This document shows, piece by piece, positions 44,965 through 56,288 of a DNA stretch of 64,000 nt. A model generated the notes under the pieces. That model was given only the letters and a program-made list of their open reading frames with translations, searched no databases and was not told the origin of the DNA. Positions within the stretch are counted from its first letter, which is position 1. Every line of letters begins with the position of its first letter. The stretch comes from Blepharisma stoltei (taxonomy: Eukaryota > Ciliophora > Heterotrichea > Heterotrichida > Blepharismidae), in contig CAJZBQ010000010.1 in NCBI GenBank assembly GCA_914767885.1, positions 434,001-498,000 of the forward strand, written 5' to 3'. The translations under genes were made by a program, and so were the position numbers.

Positions 44965-45354
44965 CCCCCCCCCCCCCCCTCCGTGAGCGAACAAAAAAAT
45001 TTTGTTCGCTCACGGAGGGGGGTTAATTTTTTTTTTTAAAAAAAATTTATATATATAAATTTTATAAAAAATATTTTTTTCGAAATTTAAAAAAATCCTA
45101 ATTTGCAAAAATTGGGAAGCAAATATTAATTTAATTTGCAAAATTTATGTTTTAAAACGCAATTTGTTTAAAATTAAACAGAATTAGCTCTAGATTTCAT
45201 TATACTAATTATCACTTATATATCAAAATTTTTTTCCATTAAAATTTTTTCTATTAAAAAAATTTTTGTTCACTCACGGAGGGTGGGTTTTTTGGTCAAA
45301 AAATGGCGATTTTTCTAATGGTTTTGTTCGCTCACGGAGGGGGGGGGGGAGTTA
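44965..45354 (-). mobile_element. MITE family A copy 6
   Basis: 390 bp, TA-flanked, inverted, almost identical to copies 1, 2 and 4. The short stretch 44854-44960 before it reads openly as NWKFKPAGNFSVKENLKIWQ but has no identifiable gene around it. 45355-45633 is AT-rich without features. Confidence 0.85.
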
Positions 45355-45633
45355 GCAGAAAATAGAATACTTAATTAATTGCTATAACTATATTTAGTGA
45401 ACTATATTTCTTTCATAGCTAATATTAAATTTTTAAAGGAAATCTTTGTGGAAAGAAAATCATTTTATAGTATATTAAGCTTTAGATCAAATGAAATGGC
45501 TAAATGTCAGAGCTTTTCGTTTGATTTTCGCGCCAAATTGGCAGTTAAATAAGGCTTGCTTAAAATGGCCTTAAATCTAATTTTATAGTTGAGATTTCAT
45601 TTATCTAATTTCATCTAATGATAATTTTAAATT

Positions 45634-46581
45634 ATGGATAATTCAAGCAATAAAGAATGTGAAGCGCTTAATAACATTTCTTCTCAGGCCACAAGTGAGA
45701 TGGAACAAGAAAAGCGCTTAAAAAAAGAAAAGAAAGGCAAAATTAAGAAAAAGAAGCACGAAAAAATTATAAAAGATGAATCACCAGAAGAGCCAAATCA
45801 AACTCTTACTTTATTATCACTAAATAATTAGGTTTTTAATTAATAATAATATTTTTAATGAAAAAATTGAAAAAAGAGAAAAAGGGTTAGCAAAATTTCT
45901 AAAGACAAAAAGAAGAATAAGGACAAATCTAAGAATTGTGAAGAGCCTGCTCCCAGAAAAAGAAGAAAAATAAGCAATGAATTAAATGAGTCAAATGAAG
46001 CGGTAGAAACAGATCAAGCTACCATTGAAAATTCCCGCCTTAAAAAAGATAGCTCAAAAGGAAAAGAAAGCTCTGGTAAGAAATCAAAGGATAAAAGCCC
46101 AGAAAAATCATCAAATGGCAAAGAAAATTCTGAATCATCTGAAGCATCTGAGGTCAATATTTTCGCAAGTCCGAAAACAAAAATGCCAAAAAAAGTCCAA
46201 ATTTCTGAGAATGACGGTGTAGAAAACAGCTTTGACGAGCCAGTCAATCCGAAAAAGCAAAAGAAGAAAAAGTTATCATTTGCTGAGAAACAATATGAAG
46301 CTTTGAAATTGCTTCAAAATACAATTAAAGGCTCATCAAGCGATGATTTTATTCCACCAGTGACTCCTATGAAGAGAAAATCAAAGGAAGCTCCCGAAAC
46401 TCCACTATCAGAAAAACGAAAAGTCATATTTAATCTAAAAATGAACACTACTCAGCATTTTGACCACAGAACTATCATATCTAATGAGAAAAGACACCCA
46501 AGCGCTCATCATGATCCTCCAAGCAAAGGTTTATTAAAAAAGCAGATCAAGCACAAAAAATTCAAAAAAATCAGATATTAA
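45634..46581 (+). CDS. Lys-rich nucleolar-type protein, RRP1-like C terminus
   Basis: The first exon (MDNSSNKECEALNNISSQ) is Lys-rich. Removing the 63-bp IES 45827-45889 gives LSLNSKISKDKKKN and a total of 294 residues. The middle is a Ser/Lys/Glu-rich disordered region. The C-terminal block KRKVIFNLKMNTTQHFDHRT, then PPSKGLLKKQ, resembles the end of RRP1-type ribosomal RNA processing proteins. The family call rests on this short block only. Nuclear or nucleolar location is likely from the basic runs. Confidence 0.6.
45827..45889. mobile_element. 63-bp short IES
   Basis: TA-bounded AT-rich segment with TAG and TAA codons in the host frame. Its removal gives a continuous frame with the total length divisible by three. 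Confidence 0.65.
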
Positions 46582-46646
46582 ATTTTAATAGAATTAATTT
46601 CAACAATAATTGGACATCGTTGAGTTCTTAGCTAAATGATAAAATC

Positions 46647-47393
46647 TTATTTTGATTTTACAGATATATTTGTAAGAAAGTTTAGTGGGTCAAATATATC
46701 TTTAGGGACTGACGGGCATATTATGTGTGGCTTAGAAGCTTTTTTGTTATCTTCAAATAATGAGTACAATATTGAAGAAGCTTCATAGTTAATGTCATTT
46801 TCTTTTAAATTTGTGGTAATCAGCTCTATATCTCGTTTTAGATTTAGTCTGTTTGATCTCCTCCTAATTTAAAATTACAATTCTTTATTTTCAAATGAAC
46901 AGTTTCTGGTATTCGTTTCTAAATGGAAGTTTATCAAAATATTCAAATGTTCAGGGCTTTGGATGACATCTTTTGTGGTCAGGTTGATCCGCTCTGAAGA
47001 AGGCTTCCGCTTGTTGAATCTCCTCAAGTTTTTCCTTATTGTACTGTAAAAGTGGTTCTTTATAGCATTGTCAGAGCGACCTGGCAGCAGATTAGTCAGT
47101 TCAGATCATTTGTTACCATTTGCACGCTGGTAATCAAAGATTATCTTTTCTTCGTCGAATGTCCAATGGTCTTTTTTGACGTTTGGGTCCAGATGGTTGT
47201 GCCAACGCTCTCTACATTGCTTGCCAGTTCTGTTTTAGAGTTACCTTCCTTTAATACCGTACCGATCTACTAATAGACTAGCTATAAGTGACCATTGCTT
47301 AATCCCGTGCTCTTCTACAAGGGATCTTATTGCGTCATCTTCCTAACTATAAAGTACATCTTGGTTCCAAGGCTTACGGGAACTGTTTGACAT
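46647..47393 (-). CDS. R2R3 Myb DNA-binding protein with three 15-nt introns
   Basis: Visible only after removing 15-nt introns at 47343-47357 (GTACTTTATAGTTAG), 47230-47244 (GTAACTCTAAAACAG) and 46864-46878 (GTAATTTTAAATTAG) and reading TGA as Trp. The result is 233 residues starting MSNSSRKPWNQDEDDAI. The R2 repeat shows IKQWSLIASLL, then RTGKQCRERWHNHLDP. The R3 repeat shows HWTFDEEKIIFDYQRANGNK, then WSELTNLLPGRSDNAIKNHF. Spacing and Trp positions are canonical for c-Myb-type transcription factors. The C-terminal 70 residues are unrecognised. Confidence 0.88.
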
Positions 47394-47686
47394 ATAATCA
47401 CTTATAAAATGGCGAATTATTCTTGGATAATGATCTTCAAACGGTTAAATTAAAAATATAAATTTTCTTCAAGGGAAATTCTTTATTTTTGACTTTTTGC
47501 ATTTTCTAAATTTTATTTTTAAAAATAGCATCCTTTTTATGATCATATTGACTTTTTGTAATTTCAAAGGTTTTGTGAGGGGGCAACGATATGCAATCTA
47601 TTTATTTATGTGCCAAATCACTTCCAAGAGTCGTAAACTAATTGACTATGTCTTTAGGATTGGTAAAAAATAATAAAGCCATACGA

Positions 47687-47884
47687 CTAAATTGAATAAC
47701 GCACTTCATTAGAAGTGCTGAAAATTCCGAAAAGATTATGTCTAAGTCAATATTTTTGATTGTGGTGCGTGCTTAAAGAGCTCTTCGATCTATAAGACAA
47801 ATCTCTGGAATTTTTTTCAAGCTGAAGAATAGCTCCATAATCAAATTTATTTTCAGTGGACTTGTCAATCATTCCAAAATTCAT
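47687..47884 (-). CDS. Small hypothetical protein, 65 aa
   Basis: MNFGMIDKSTENKFDYGAIL with one TGA Trp (QKYWLRHN) to TAG 47687. It is polar, with no domain recognised. It lies upstream of the Myb gene on the same strand. Codon content looks coding, but there is no independent support. Confidence 0.35.
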
Positions 47885-48742
47885 AATGAGATTTTATTAG
47901 CATAATTGAGTCTTCATAATAGCTTTGTCGAATAAATTTCTATATTCACTTGACAAGCTTCATTTTTATAACAAAAAACTTATTAATTAAGAATTCAGCG
48001 CATAATATTGCTAAATTGAAATATGTTAACTCATAATAGCAATTTACCTCAATATTATTGATTTAAATCTAGATAATATGAATTATTAAAAAATAATTAT
48101 TGGTTTTTTACCTTTCAAATTAAGTAATAAAATTATCATTAAGCTAATTATCAATAAGCCAATCTTTTGTTGCAATTAAATTGAACTCTAAGATTAGTAA
48201 AATTCTCAATTAAATGTTATTTTGATACAAAAAAATGAAAATAATGGCATATATCCAGATTCATTGAAAATTTTTTAATAATGTAAATTTCTAAAAGAAC
48301 AGAATAATCAAGAATTTATTTAAAATTTTTTGGAAAATATGCAATATACTTATTGCTTTTAAGTTAATAAATTAAACCATAACTTTATTTATAGCATGAA
48401 TTTTACTTTAAATTTTGCTTAGTTTTGATAAATAAAACAACAAAATATCCTAGGCTGCGAATTTCAAATTTCCTTATTAACTTAATTAATTGAGATTTGC
48501 TATATGATTATAAATAAATAATATTTTTATTGCTTAATCAGGCTCTGATAATTTTTTAAATGAGAATAAAATTAGCTACAGAAGTAGTCAATATTCATTT
48601 AAAAATAATAATTAAGGGGGATCGAAGACTATGAACTCATTCTTTTACTATTCAATAGGCATCACTAAAATCTCTTATCCTTAATCAATCTCAAATAATG
48701 GCGTCGCAATATGCACATAAAATATTTATTATTTAATAGCTT
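47885..48742. other. AT-rich spacer
   Basis: Over 75 percent A+T by eye. No open frame, RNA gene or clear repeat is visible. It probably holds promoter sequence for the gene at 48743. Confidence 0.5.
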
Positions 48743-49099
48743 ATGTCAAAGCAATCTGAAGAACTACCTGCAAAGAGAGGACGCTTAGATGAGAGTGATA
48801 TCGCATCAGGGCCTTCAAAAAAAGGTAAAGACGAGCACACCTTAGAAAAAGGAGGGAAAAAGCTTGAGGAGGAATCAAAGTCAGGTTCTGATAAAGAAGA
48901 ATCTCAAGAGTCTGAGGAAAACGAGGGAGAGGTTTATTCATCTGATGAAGAAAGCGAAGAAGAAGTTGATGAAGATGAGGAGTATGAAGTTTCTCAAGAG
49001 GAAGAAGAAAGCGAAGAAGAAGAGGAGAGCGAAGAATCAGAAGAAATAGCGCCAAAAAAGCGTGGAAGAAAAAAGAAGAACTCTAGCGACTCTGATTAA
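48743..49099 (+). CDS. Acidic nuclear protein with AT-hook-like tail
   Basis: 118 residues. The N terminus is Lys-rich (LPAKRGRLDES). Residues 40-105 are almost entirely Glu, Ser and Asp (EEEESEEEEESEESEE). The tail is PKKRGRKKKNSSDSD, an AT-hook or nuclear localisation type motif. The composition is that of histone-chaperone-like or chromatin-associated acidic proteins; no specific family can be assigned. Confidence 0.7.
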   Translation: MSKQSEELPAKRGRLDESDIASGPSKKGKDEHTLEKGGKKLEEESKSGSDKEESQESEENEGEVYSSDEESEEEVDEDEEYEVSQEEEESEEEEESEESEEIAPKKRGRKKKNSSDSD

Positions 49100-49121
49100 G
49101 AAGTAATTATTTTTAATTATA

Positions 49122-49505
49122 CTACTCAATTTTATATTGACTAATCTTTTGATAAGTCTGCGGGGAAGACTTTGGGTTGGTGGCTGATGCAAGATATTTC
49201 TCGGTTTGAAGATGCGAAGTGTGCCAAAGGCAATCTTTAACAGAAAGAAATTTATGAATACAATGTTTTATTATAAGGGCCGGATTAAGTTCGAATTTCC
49301 AGGACTCCAGAATAAATAGCTTACATAAAAGTCTGGTTACCTTTCTTTCATTAGATAAAAAAGTATTTGCGGGTATTGCTCGAAGATTATAATGGAAGGA
49401 TATTATATCAGTTATATTTAGCGGGATTTGTGAAAATCTTAGCAGTCGAAATACTTCTGCTACTACTTACTGACTTAAGAGAAATAGATGCTACATTGCA
49501 CAATT
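49122..49505 (-). CDS. Unrecognised coding fragment
   Basis: An open minus-strand frame without an ATG: HLFLLTEVFRLLRFSQIPLN through LLCKLFILESWKFELNPALI to a TAG at 49122. A 15-nt GT...AG candidate intron (GTCAGTAAGTAGTAG) near 49470 joins LFLLTEV. An upstream TAG remains. It could be the 3' part of a gene whose start lies beyond an unrecognised insert, or a relic. 49506-49760 has nothing evident. Confidence 0.3.
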
Positions 49506-49760
49506 AACCATTATATTTTCAGCAACTTATTAATATCTCAGTTTTGATTTTATTGTTTATGGTAGCAGTGTAAAATTTAATTCTAAACAAATTAGTAAGT
49601 GACTAAAAAAATAAACTTATTCTACGTTAGGAGTTCGGAAAAAAAGTTTTTTTAGCATCATTAGTTTAATTTTCAGTGAAGCAATAATATTTTTAATTCG
49701 CATATTCTATGCAAGGCTTATTTAATAAATAAAATTATTCACAAAAGAATATAAAATACA

Positions 49761-50816
49761 TTAGCCTAAATTTTTGACCTTTTTTCCTTCCCTCCACAAG
49801 CCTTTATTTGTTATGCCATTAGGAAAAATCACTGTGCCCTCCCCATCTTGTTTCCCATTTTTCCATTCCCCTATATACTTTTTCCCATCTGCTCATGTAT
49901 AAGTACCCTTTCCATGTTTCTTATCATTCAAATAATCTCCAGCATATGATCTTCCATCATTTCACGAATAAACTCCATATCCATGCATGGCATTATTTTC
50001 CCATCCACCTTCATACTTTCTCCCATCGATTCATTTATAAGTGCCTGTTCCTTCAATTTTATTTTCAACCCAATGGCCAGAATAGGTGCTGCCATCATTC
50101 CATTTAAAAGTCCCAAATCCATGCTTTTTGCCTAGTTTATAGAATCCTTCGTATTTTCCTGAATCTTTAGATACTTCGACTCCATATCCATTTTGAGTAT
50201 CATCTAGCCATTCACCTTCATACAAAGAGCCATTTAAATGCTGATATACGCCTTTTCCGTTAGCTTTTTCGCTGACTCAACTGCCAGTGAAAATATCTCC
50301 GTCCACATGTGTAAATTCTCCTATCCCATTAGCTTTGTTGTTTTTCCAGTAGCCTTTATATTTAGCTCCATCAGGCCATACATGGATTCCATAGCCGTCT
50401 CTTTCATTTCCTATTCATTCACCATTATAATAAGCACCACTTTTGTATTGATATTGAGGACGGATTTCACGTTTTAAATTTATCGTTTTCAGATTTCTGT
50501 TTTCTGATGAATCATTTGGAGAAAATCGAGGAGTGCTATCGGATCTTTGGGATTTTAAATGCAAAGACATCTTTCTTGCTTGATGACCTCTTCAGAGGGA
50601 CTGAAGCTTGATAATTTCAGGCTCAGATTGGCTAAAATCAAGATATTCAAAATTAAGGCCTTGAGTAATACTTTTTGCCGATGCAAGTTTTTCTATTCTT
50701 GAAAAGGATGACTTTATTTCTTGTGTGGACTCGAAGACTGGCTTATGATCGAGGTCTGAAGCAATCTCAAGATCCTTATTACACCAGGAACAAAACGTGC
50801 AATATTTTTGACCCAT
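49761..50816 (-). CDS. IQ-motif and MORN-repeat protein
   Basis: 351 residues from ATG 50816 (MGQKYCTFCSWCNKDLE), with many TGA Trp codons. An IQ-type calmodulin-binding motif lies at about residue 90 (IIKLQSLWRGHQARKM). About ten MORN repeats follow from residue 130 (YNGEWIGNERDGYGIHVWPD, YKGYWKNNKANGIGEF, YEGEWLDDTQNGYGVEV, YEGGWENNAMHGYGVYSW). The final repeat is FPNGITNKGLW. Gly2/Cys-rich N-terminal residues suggest acylation. MORN proteins of ciliates sit at membranes, basal bodies or the cell cortex. Confidence 0.88.
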
Positions 50817-50970
50817 TGCAAATAACTTACAGCAAAATAAAAATGATTTTAAAATTAAATTTATCAATTCAAGTAGCTGATAAGAAAAATGAGATTACTT
50901 AAAACTAATTATCTTTCTATTATTTATTTCATTGCATCTTTCATTTATCACAGATAATTTTAATAAAGGG

Positions 50971-51391
50971 TAGATTAGGCTATTAAAGGCAAGCGTTAGT
51001 CATATTGATGACGCAATCACCAACGACCTCCAATGCTGAAGGTTTTACCACTTTTTGACTCCAGCCCAGATGGCCTATCCCCAAATAATGGGTGCCACTT
51101 CCAGTACCTTTAGTCTACTCTTGCCTTGCAGCTTTAGTCTTAAGTGGGTAGTTTATGGATTTCTGTGCCCCTACTACTGCGATTGGGAGAAGTTTGAGTC
51201 CAAAGATCAACTCCTTGGAGTCTGTTGGTGCGGAAGTTCCTTGCTTCGACAGCTACAGGGGGAAAAAAAAAACAACTCCCCTGTGGACTGGGCTTGAACC
51301 CCCCAATTTCTCATCCTATTTCGCCTGGCCATAAGGTCTGGACTATTGCTCCAAGAGTGCATTTTGGCACGTGCCACCATTTTAATGTATG
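50971..51391 (-). mobile_element. SINE-like retroelement copy 8 with tRNA-like head
   Basis: Target duplication TTTTAATAAAGGG (50958-50970 and 51392-51404). The minus-strand head is ATTAAAATGGTGGCACGTGC. Just downstream (about 51345-51265 on the minus strand) TGGAGCAATAGTCCAG and GGTTCAAGCCC sit at the spacing of Pol III A and B boxes. The tail is GCCTAATCTA. Confidence 0.75.
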
Positions 51392-51440
51392 TTTTAATAA
51401 AGGGACATGAAGATTCTCATACATAATAAAATAATCAATT

Positions 51441-52982
51441 ATGGTAAACTTTAAAATTGCAATCTTTGGATTATTTTCAGCTTGATACATATATTGATAT
51501 TGATCTATAATAGACAAATCCAAATCTTTCACCCCAAGCATAGTCAGAATATATCCAAAATCAGACCTTCATATCCCTCAAGATCCACCTTTAACAAAAT
51601 CTTTAATGAATATATTTTCACCACACAACGTGTCTGAATCCTCCAACCCTTCCAGCTATCTCTACAAAGCTGGCTGATTTTTTACTTCCTTTATCTCAAA
51701 AGATAATTCACTGGTACACATTTTTGTAATCAATGATGATATTCCAACAAATAAATCTTATGACCCGTGGCATTCTGAAGGTCTTATGTATTCTGGGAGC
51801 TTTGATGATATTATTTCAAATAATGAAAACTTCAATTGAACACAGCTATGAGTCCAAAATTTTACTGGGCTAGTCAAATATGTGACTGCTTCACAAACAG
51901 ATGACGATTTATTATTGGTGTATAAAGAAGTACACGATGAAGGAGAGGCTTTCAAAATTAGATATTATGAGAATAGATCACTGCCTATATATGAGGATAT
52001 AGATCTTCCTTATGGTCTTGACGTTATTGGGATTACTATAGATCATGATATTATAGCTTATTCTAGATTTGATGATAATAAATCGTTTCGAACACTTTTA
52101 AAAAATAAGAAAAAAGATAATGAATTTGTAAAAGAAGGGTGAAAAATCGGCCCAGCTGGCCCAGACCAGGATCGCGAGCATTATGGAATATCCCAGGTCC
52201 CAGGTATTAAGCTAACAAGTAATGGAAATAAAAGAATATTATTCCGCTATTGAGTTGGCTCACAAACTTCAAATATTTTGAATGCTTACTCTGAGACTGA
52301 ATTTTTTTATTTGAAAGATGACGAATGAACAACTATGGGCGAAAATTTAAAATTTAATTTCTCTTTAAAGCAGTTCGTAAATAAAAACTCCAAGGAAAAA
52401 GATATTATTCAATATCCATGAGCGAGGCACAGTAATAATAGAAAATATTTCTATGTTGGCTATATGAATAGCATCGTTACAGGTGTGGATTGAAGGTAAT
52501 AAGTAAATAGTGACGCTGAAAATTCAACAATTTCATTTGTAGACCCTAGTTTTTTTAAAAAATTTACAAGATTTGAGGTATCAAATAGAGGCGATTTCCT
52601 AGCAATTGTAAGATTAATGTAGACTGAGCTGCAAAGTGAGCAATCTGGATTGAAATATATAAGATTTGTTGGTAAAAATCAAACCAATGATAAAAAAGAA
52701 ATCGCGATTGATATAAGTTTAATGAATTTGCCAGCTAAAATACTTAGCCAAGAAATAAAATCGTTAAAAATAATTGAGCAAAATCAATGCATTTATGCAG
52801 TTATTTTATTTTCAGAAGGTCCAATGGTTGTTGCTAACTTTACTGATATAGAATTTCAAGATGTAGCCCAGCAAAGCCTTCTTTTGCGGCTATTTTCAAT
52901 TTTTTCACCAATTTTAGTAGTGGCTTTAATTTTGCTTATTAATGTCAAGTACTTTTTCAACATCGGAGTATGAATATGGTAA
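51441..52982 (+). CDS. Secreted-domain, single-pass membrane protein, unknown family
   Basis: 503 residues after removal of two 15-nt introns, 52496-52510 and 52608-52622. The first is GTAATAAGTAAATAG and the second GTAAGATTAATGTAG. A N-terminal hydrophobic segment (MVNFKIAIFGLFSAWYIYW) acts as signal or anchor. A long lumenal domain with WTQLW, YWVGSQT and DDEWTTMG stretches follows, then one C-terminal helix (LLLRLFSIFSPILVVALILL) with a short tail. At least eleven Trp are TGA-encoded, so it is invisible under the standard code. The fold is beta-rich, possibly propeller-like, but I do not recognise it. A SINE sits just upstream of the start. Confidence 0.7.
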
Positions 52983-53092
52983 GCATAATAACACAAACCT
53001 CGCATGATTTATCACATTAAAGATTAATTTAACGCTTACATTATTTAGCTGCCTAATTCTTGCATTCAAAAAAATCTAATGGACTAAATATT

Positions 53093-53860
53093 ATGGAAAC
53101 AACTCATCATGAAGGCGTTGAAATAGACCCTAAGCTCACCGACATCGCTTTAGAGCAGAATCCTAGCCTCATCCAACTGCCGAGCTCAGATAATGATACT
53201 TGGCCAAGCTGGCCAAGTTCTCCTCATTCAAATTTAGAAAGAGGAATGGACGAATATCTAGATAAAATGTTCGAAGACAAAACCGAGTCTCAAGAGGAGT
53301 CTCCAACCGCTGCTTCGAGCTTGAAAAAGAAAAGAGGAAGAAGGCCTCTTCGACCGCATGATCCAATTAAGAAGAAAACCGAAGAAAAGGATAAATATTG
53401 GCTAAGAGCTTTTCGAGCTTATATGAAAGAACTATACCCAAAGATTTCAGATAAGATGGGCTTAGAAGAGCAGGTGTTTTGGAATGAGCACTTAGGATCT
53501 AATGGAAAGCCTGAAAAAGGCAATCGGTTTTTATCTTATGGAAAGCGATATAAAAATTATCTATTCACCAGACCTTACTTTGTGACGCTATTTCAAGATT
53601 GGTTTAAAGAGCATGGCAAGGCTGAACTTTCAAAGAAATGCAAGCCTGGAAGTGATCTTTGGTTCGTATTTTACGACTACGCGACAAAAGATTTGCTAAA
53701 CTATGTCCCAACAGGGAGTTCTTCTATAGATGGAAGAGAGTCCCCACTTAGTTGTGCATCACCTCCAGGAGAGACACAGGATGAAATGGTCAATGAGCCC
53801 ATGGATTTCTTTATGGTAGACAATGAAAGTGAAGATATAATTGAGTCATTTTTTAATTAA
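53093..53860 (+). CDS. AT-hook-containing putative DNA-binding protein
   Basis: 255 residues from METTHHEGVEIDPKLTDIAL. The N-terminal third is acidic and Trp/Ser-rich (DNDTWPSWPSSPHSN). A AT-hook-like KKKRGRRPLRPHD occurs near residue 83. A helical, aromatic middle (YWLRAFRAYMKELYPKI, then RPYFVTLFQDWFKEHGKAEL) could be a compact DNA-binding fold. The C terminus is acidic. The layout (acidic ends, basic centre) parallels the gene at 2379. An earlier in-frame start at 53060 lacks ATG, so I chose 53093. Confidence 0.65.
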   Translation: METTHHEGVEIDPKLTDIALEQNPSLIQLPSSDNDTWPSWPSSPHSNLERGMDEYLDKMFEDKTESQEESPTAASSLKKKRGRRPLRPHDPIKKKTEEKDKYWLRAFRAYMKELYPKISDKMGLEEQVFWNEHLGSNGKPEKGNRFLSYGKRYKNYLFTRPYFVTLFQDWFKEHGKAELSKKCKPGSDLWFVFYDYATKDLLNYVPTGSSSIDGRESPLSCASPPGETQDEMVNEPMDFFMVDNESEDIIESFFN

Positions 53861-54264
53861 TGCCATTCCTATAGTTAAGTAAAATAATTTACTAGCTTAT
53901 AATTAAGTATAAAGGAAGCTTCTAATTTTTCTTTTAAATATTTATTGTTAATATTTATTTCTTTTGTGACTTTATAAGATCTGAAGAAAATTAATAGTCA
54001 ATTTATTAAGAAAATCTATAAAAAACTTTTAAAAATCATTTAATTTTATTTCTTTATTTATTTTCATAACTTATTCTGAGCTGTTCTTTGCGAAAAAAAT
54101 AGATTATCTCTACAGATTTTATGAGTTTAATCAGAATATTTATCACCAGATCAAAAGCGCATATTGATACTTTATAATCAAATCCATTTAATATGAAATG
54201 AAATATACAAGAGTTAAACAAAGGATTTTTTGAGTAAAAGCGTTAATTGTGGCTTATTTTCTTT
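53861..54264. other. AT-rich spacer
   Basis: No open frame, RNA gene or repeat recognised between the AT-hook gene and the first degenerate MITE. Confidence 0.5.
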
Positions 54265-54556
54265 TTATTCCTCCTTAGTGAGCGAACAGTAACATTGGAA
54301 AAATCCCTATTTTTTGGTTAAAAACCCACCCTCCATTAGCTATTAAAAAATTTTGATATATAAGTGATAATTATTATAATGAAATCTGTAGCTAATTCTG
54401 TTTAATCTTAATAGCTTGCATTTTAAAACATAAATTTTGCAAATTGGGATGTTTTAAATTTCGAAAAAAATATTAACTATAAAATTTATATATAAATTTA
54501 AAAAAAATAATTAGCCCTTCTCTGTAACAAAATTTTTTTTGCTCACAGAGGGGAGT
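54265..54556 (+). mobile_element. MITE family A copy 7, degenerate
   Basis: About 290 bp that still aligns with the family: TTAGTGAGCGAACAGTAACA at the left, CCACCCTCC inner repeat, and GCTCACAGAGGGGAGT at the right. Many substitutions and small deletions make it an old copy. Confidence 0.7.
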
Positions 54557-54574
54557 CAGAGTTCAGATCTAATA

Positions 54575-55690
54575 TGAAGTTTCATCAAGATCTGCTCAAT
54601 TCTGTCCCCTCTGGATGAACTATGGATCATTTCTTTTTCTTTGACTGCATTTATCATTGATATAAATTTGTGTGTTGATCTCTTATATTGTTGAGCTACT
54701 TTTTGCTTACCCTAGACTATAAAATGTTATTGTATTAAATGACAAATACTTATTATAACCGTATTTACCTTGAGCTGATTTCTCAATTTTGGTGCTTCCA
54801 TACGGCGGAAGGAAACCTATAGCCCTCAGTGAGATGAAACTGACCTTAGATTATATTTTGTCAAATTGAATTCAAGACAATTCAGCAACAATATTTTTAA
54901 ATTATTTAAGTTAATTTGAATGAATGCAGATATCAAATTTTTACGTTTTGAGTATTACTAAACTTTTTTCTTATATTTTCCTAACTCCCCTCCCCCTCCG
55001 TGAGTGAACAAAAAAATTTTGTTCACTCACTTAAGGAGGGGGTTAAGTTTTTGTTTTTAAAAAAATTTAGATACAAATTTTAAAGAAAAAAATTTTTTTT
55101 TCGAAATTTAAAAAAATCTCACTTCCGGAAAGTAAATATTAATTTAATTTGTAAAATTTATGTTTTAAAACGCAACTTGTTTAAAATTAGACAGAATTAG
55201 CTCGAGATTTCATTATACTAATTATCATTTATATATCAAAATTCTTTTCCATAAAAAATTTTTGTTCACTTTTTAGGCAAAAAATAGCGATTTTTCCAAT
55301 GGTTTTTTTCACTCACGGAGGGGGTAAGAACATTTAAGATGTTAGCAAGCTGATTGCAGATTTTTTTCTCAGCTCTGACTCTTCCATGCGAAGCCATAAA
55401 TATTGGAAGCTTCTATTAGTAGAGTCTCTGAATTCTTGAACTTTTTGCACGATTTCTTCAGGGAAGTACTTTCTATGCCTAAACAGTGAAGAAGTTTTTT
55501 AAGGTCTTTTGTGCTCTAATTCGTTCTTCGTCGACCATATCGCTATATCCTCCTTATAAATTAATATTAGTCGTAGTGCCTGTTGTGCTTTCTGTAAGAT
55601 TTGCTTCATATACTGCATTTTTTAGCTTCAATAATTTAATTTCCTCTTCTATAGTTGCGACAGTTTGATTTTTTGTACATATCAGCCCAT
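54575..55690 (-). CDS. Broken or multiply interrupted coding region
   Basis: Minus-strand fragments with coding character: QTVATIEEEIKLLKLKNAVY, DEERIRAQKTLKNFF, RHRKYFPEEIVQKVQEFRDS through LRMEESELRKKS, and, beyond MITE copy 8, YKRSTHKFISMINAVKEKEM. They lie in one direction but in shifted frames, with TAA/TAG between them. Either small unrecognised IESs and introns remain (GTAAGCAAAAAGTAG near 54700 is a candidate) or it is a pseudogene. No family is identified. Confidence 0.3.
54984..55326 (-). mobile_element. MITE family A copy 8
   Basis: 343 bp, TA-flanked, inverted orientation, moderately diverged. Its hairpin end (CTCCGTGAGTGAACAAAA facing its complement) is at the left. It interrupts the uncertain coding region 54575-55690. 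Confidence 0.8.
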
Positions 55691-56288
55691 ATATATGGGA
55701 AAAAAGATATTAAATAATTCTTATTTTATTATTATAATTATTTATTATTATCTTTGACGAAATTATAGCTATATAAGTGTGAGAAAATTGTTATTTTATA
55801 ATAATCAATTTTTGGGAAAAAATAAAGAAAATGAGTTTCAAAAAAAAAACATTAACTAGCAGTTACAGAAATAGGAAACAAAATTTCAATTGATTTGAAG
55901 CTAATTTGTTTTAATAATGAAAATTTACGTCATAACAATTCTCTTTTAAATAAATAAATATAAAGATCCCCCCCCCTCATTTGTCCAATTTTCTAGTCTT
56001 TTATCATTTGTCCATTTTTCTAGTTTTTTTTATAGGAAAAAAAAATTTGTTTAGGACCTCATTTGTACATATTTTATATCTTCTTTTGGCTTAGAGGTGA
56101 ATTTAAAAGTTGCATTACAATATATTTTTTATGAAACCAAATATAAAGAATAAGGAATAATTCATATTTGCATGAAATACTCATTCAACACGTTTTTCAG
56201 CCTTTTTAATCTGAAACACTATCAAATTTTTGCCTAAATTAATCTGCATTAATCTCACCCTATGCATTTTCTCTATTTATAATAGATC
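55691..56288. other. AT-rich spacer with a C-run repeat
   Basis: No gene is seen. Around 55968-56060 CCCCCCCTCATTTGTCCA is followed by two more copies of CATTTGTCCA/TACAT and TTTTCTAG words, possibly one end of another TIR family; its partner end is not found. Confidence 0.4.

Noticed and set aside
48741-49055. Leu-rich minus-strand frame
   Set aside because: Antisense shadow of the acidic Glu/Ser-rich gene.
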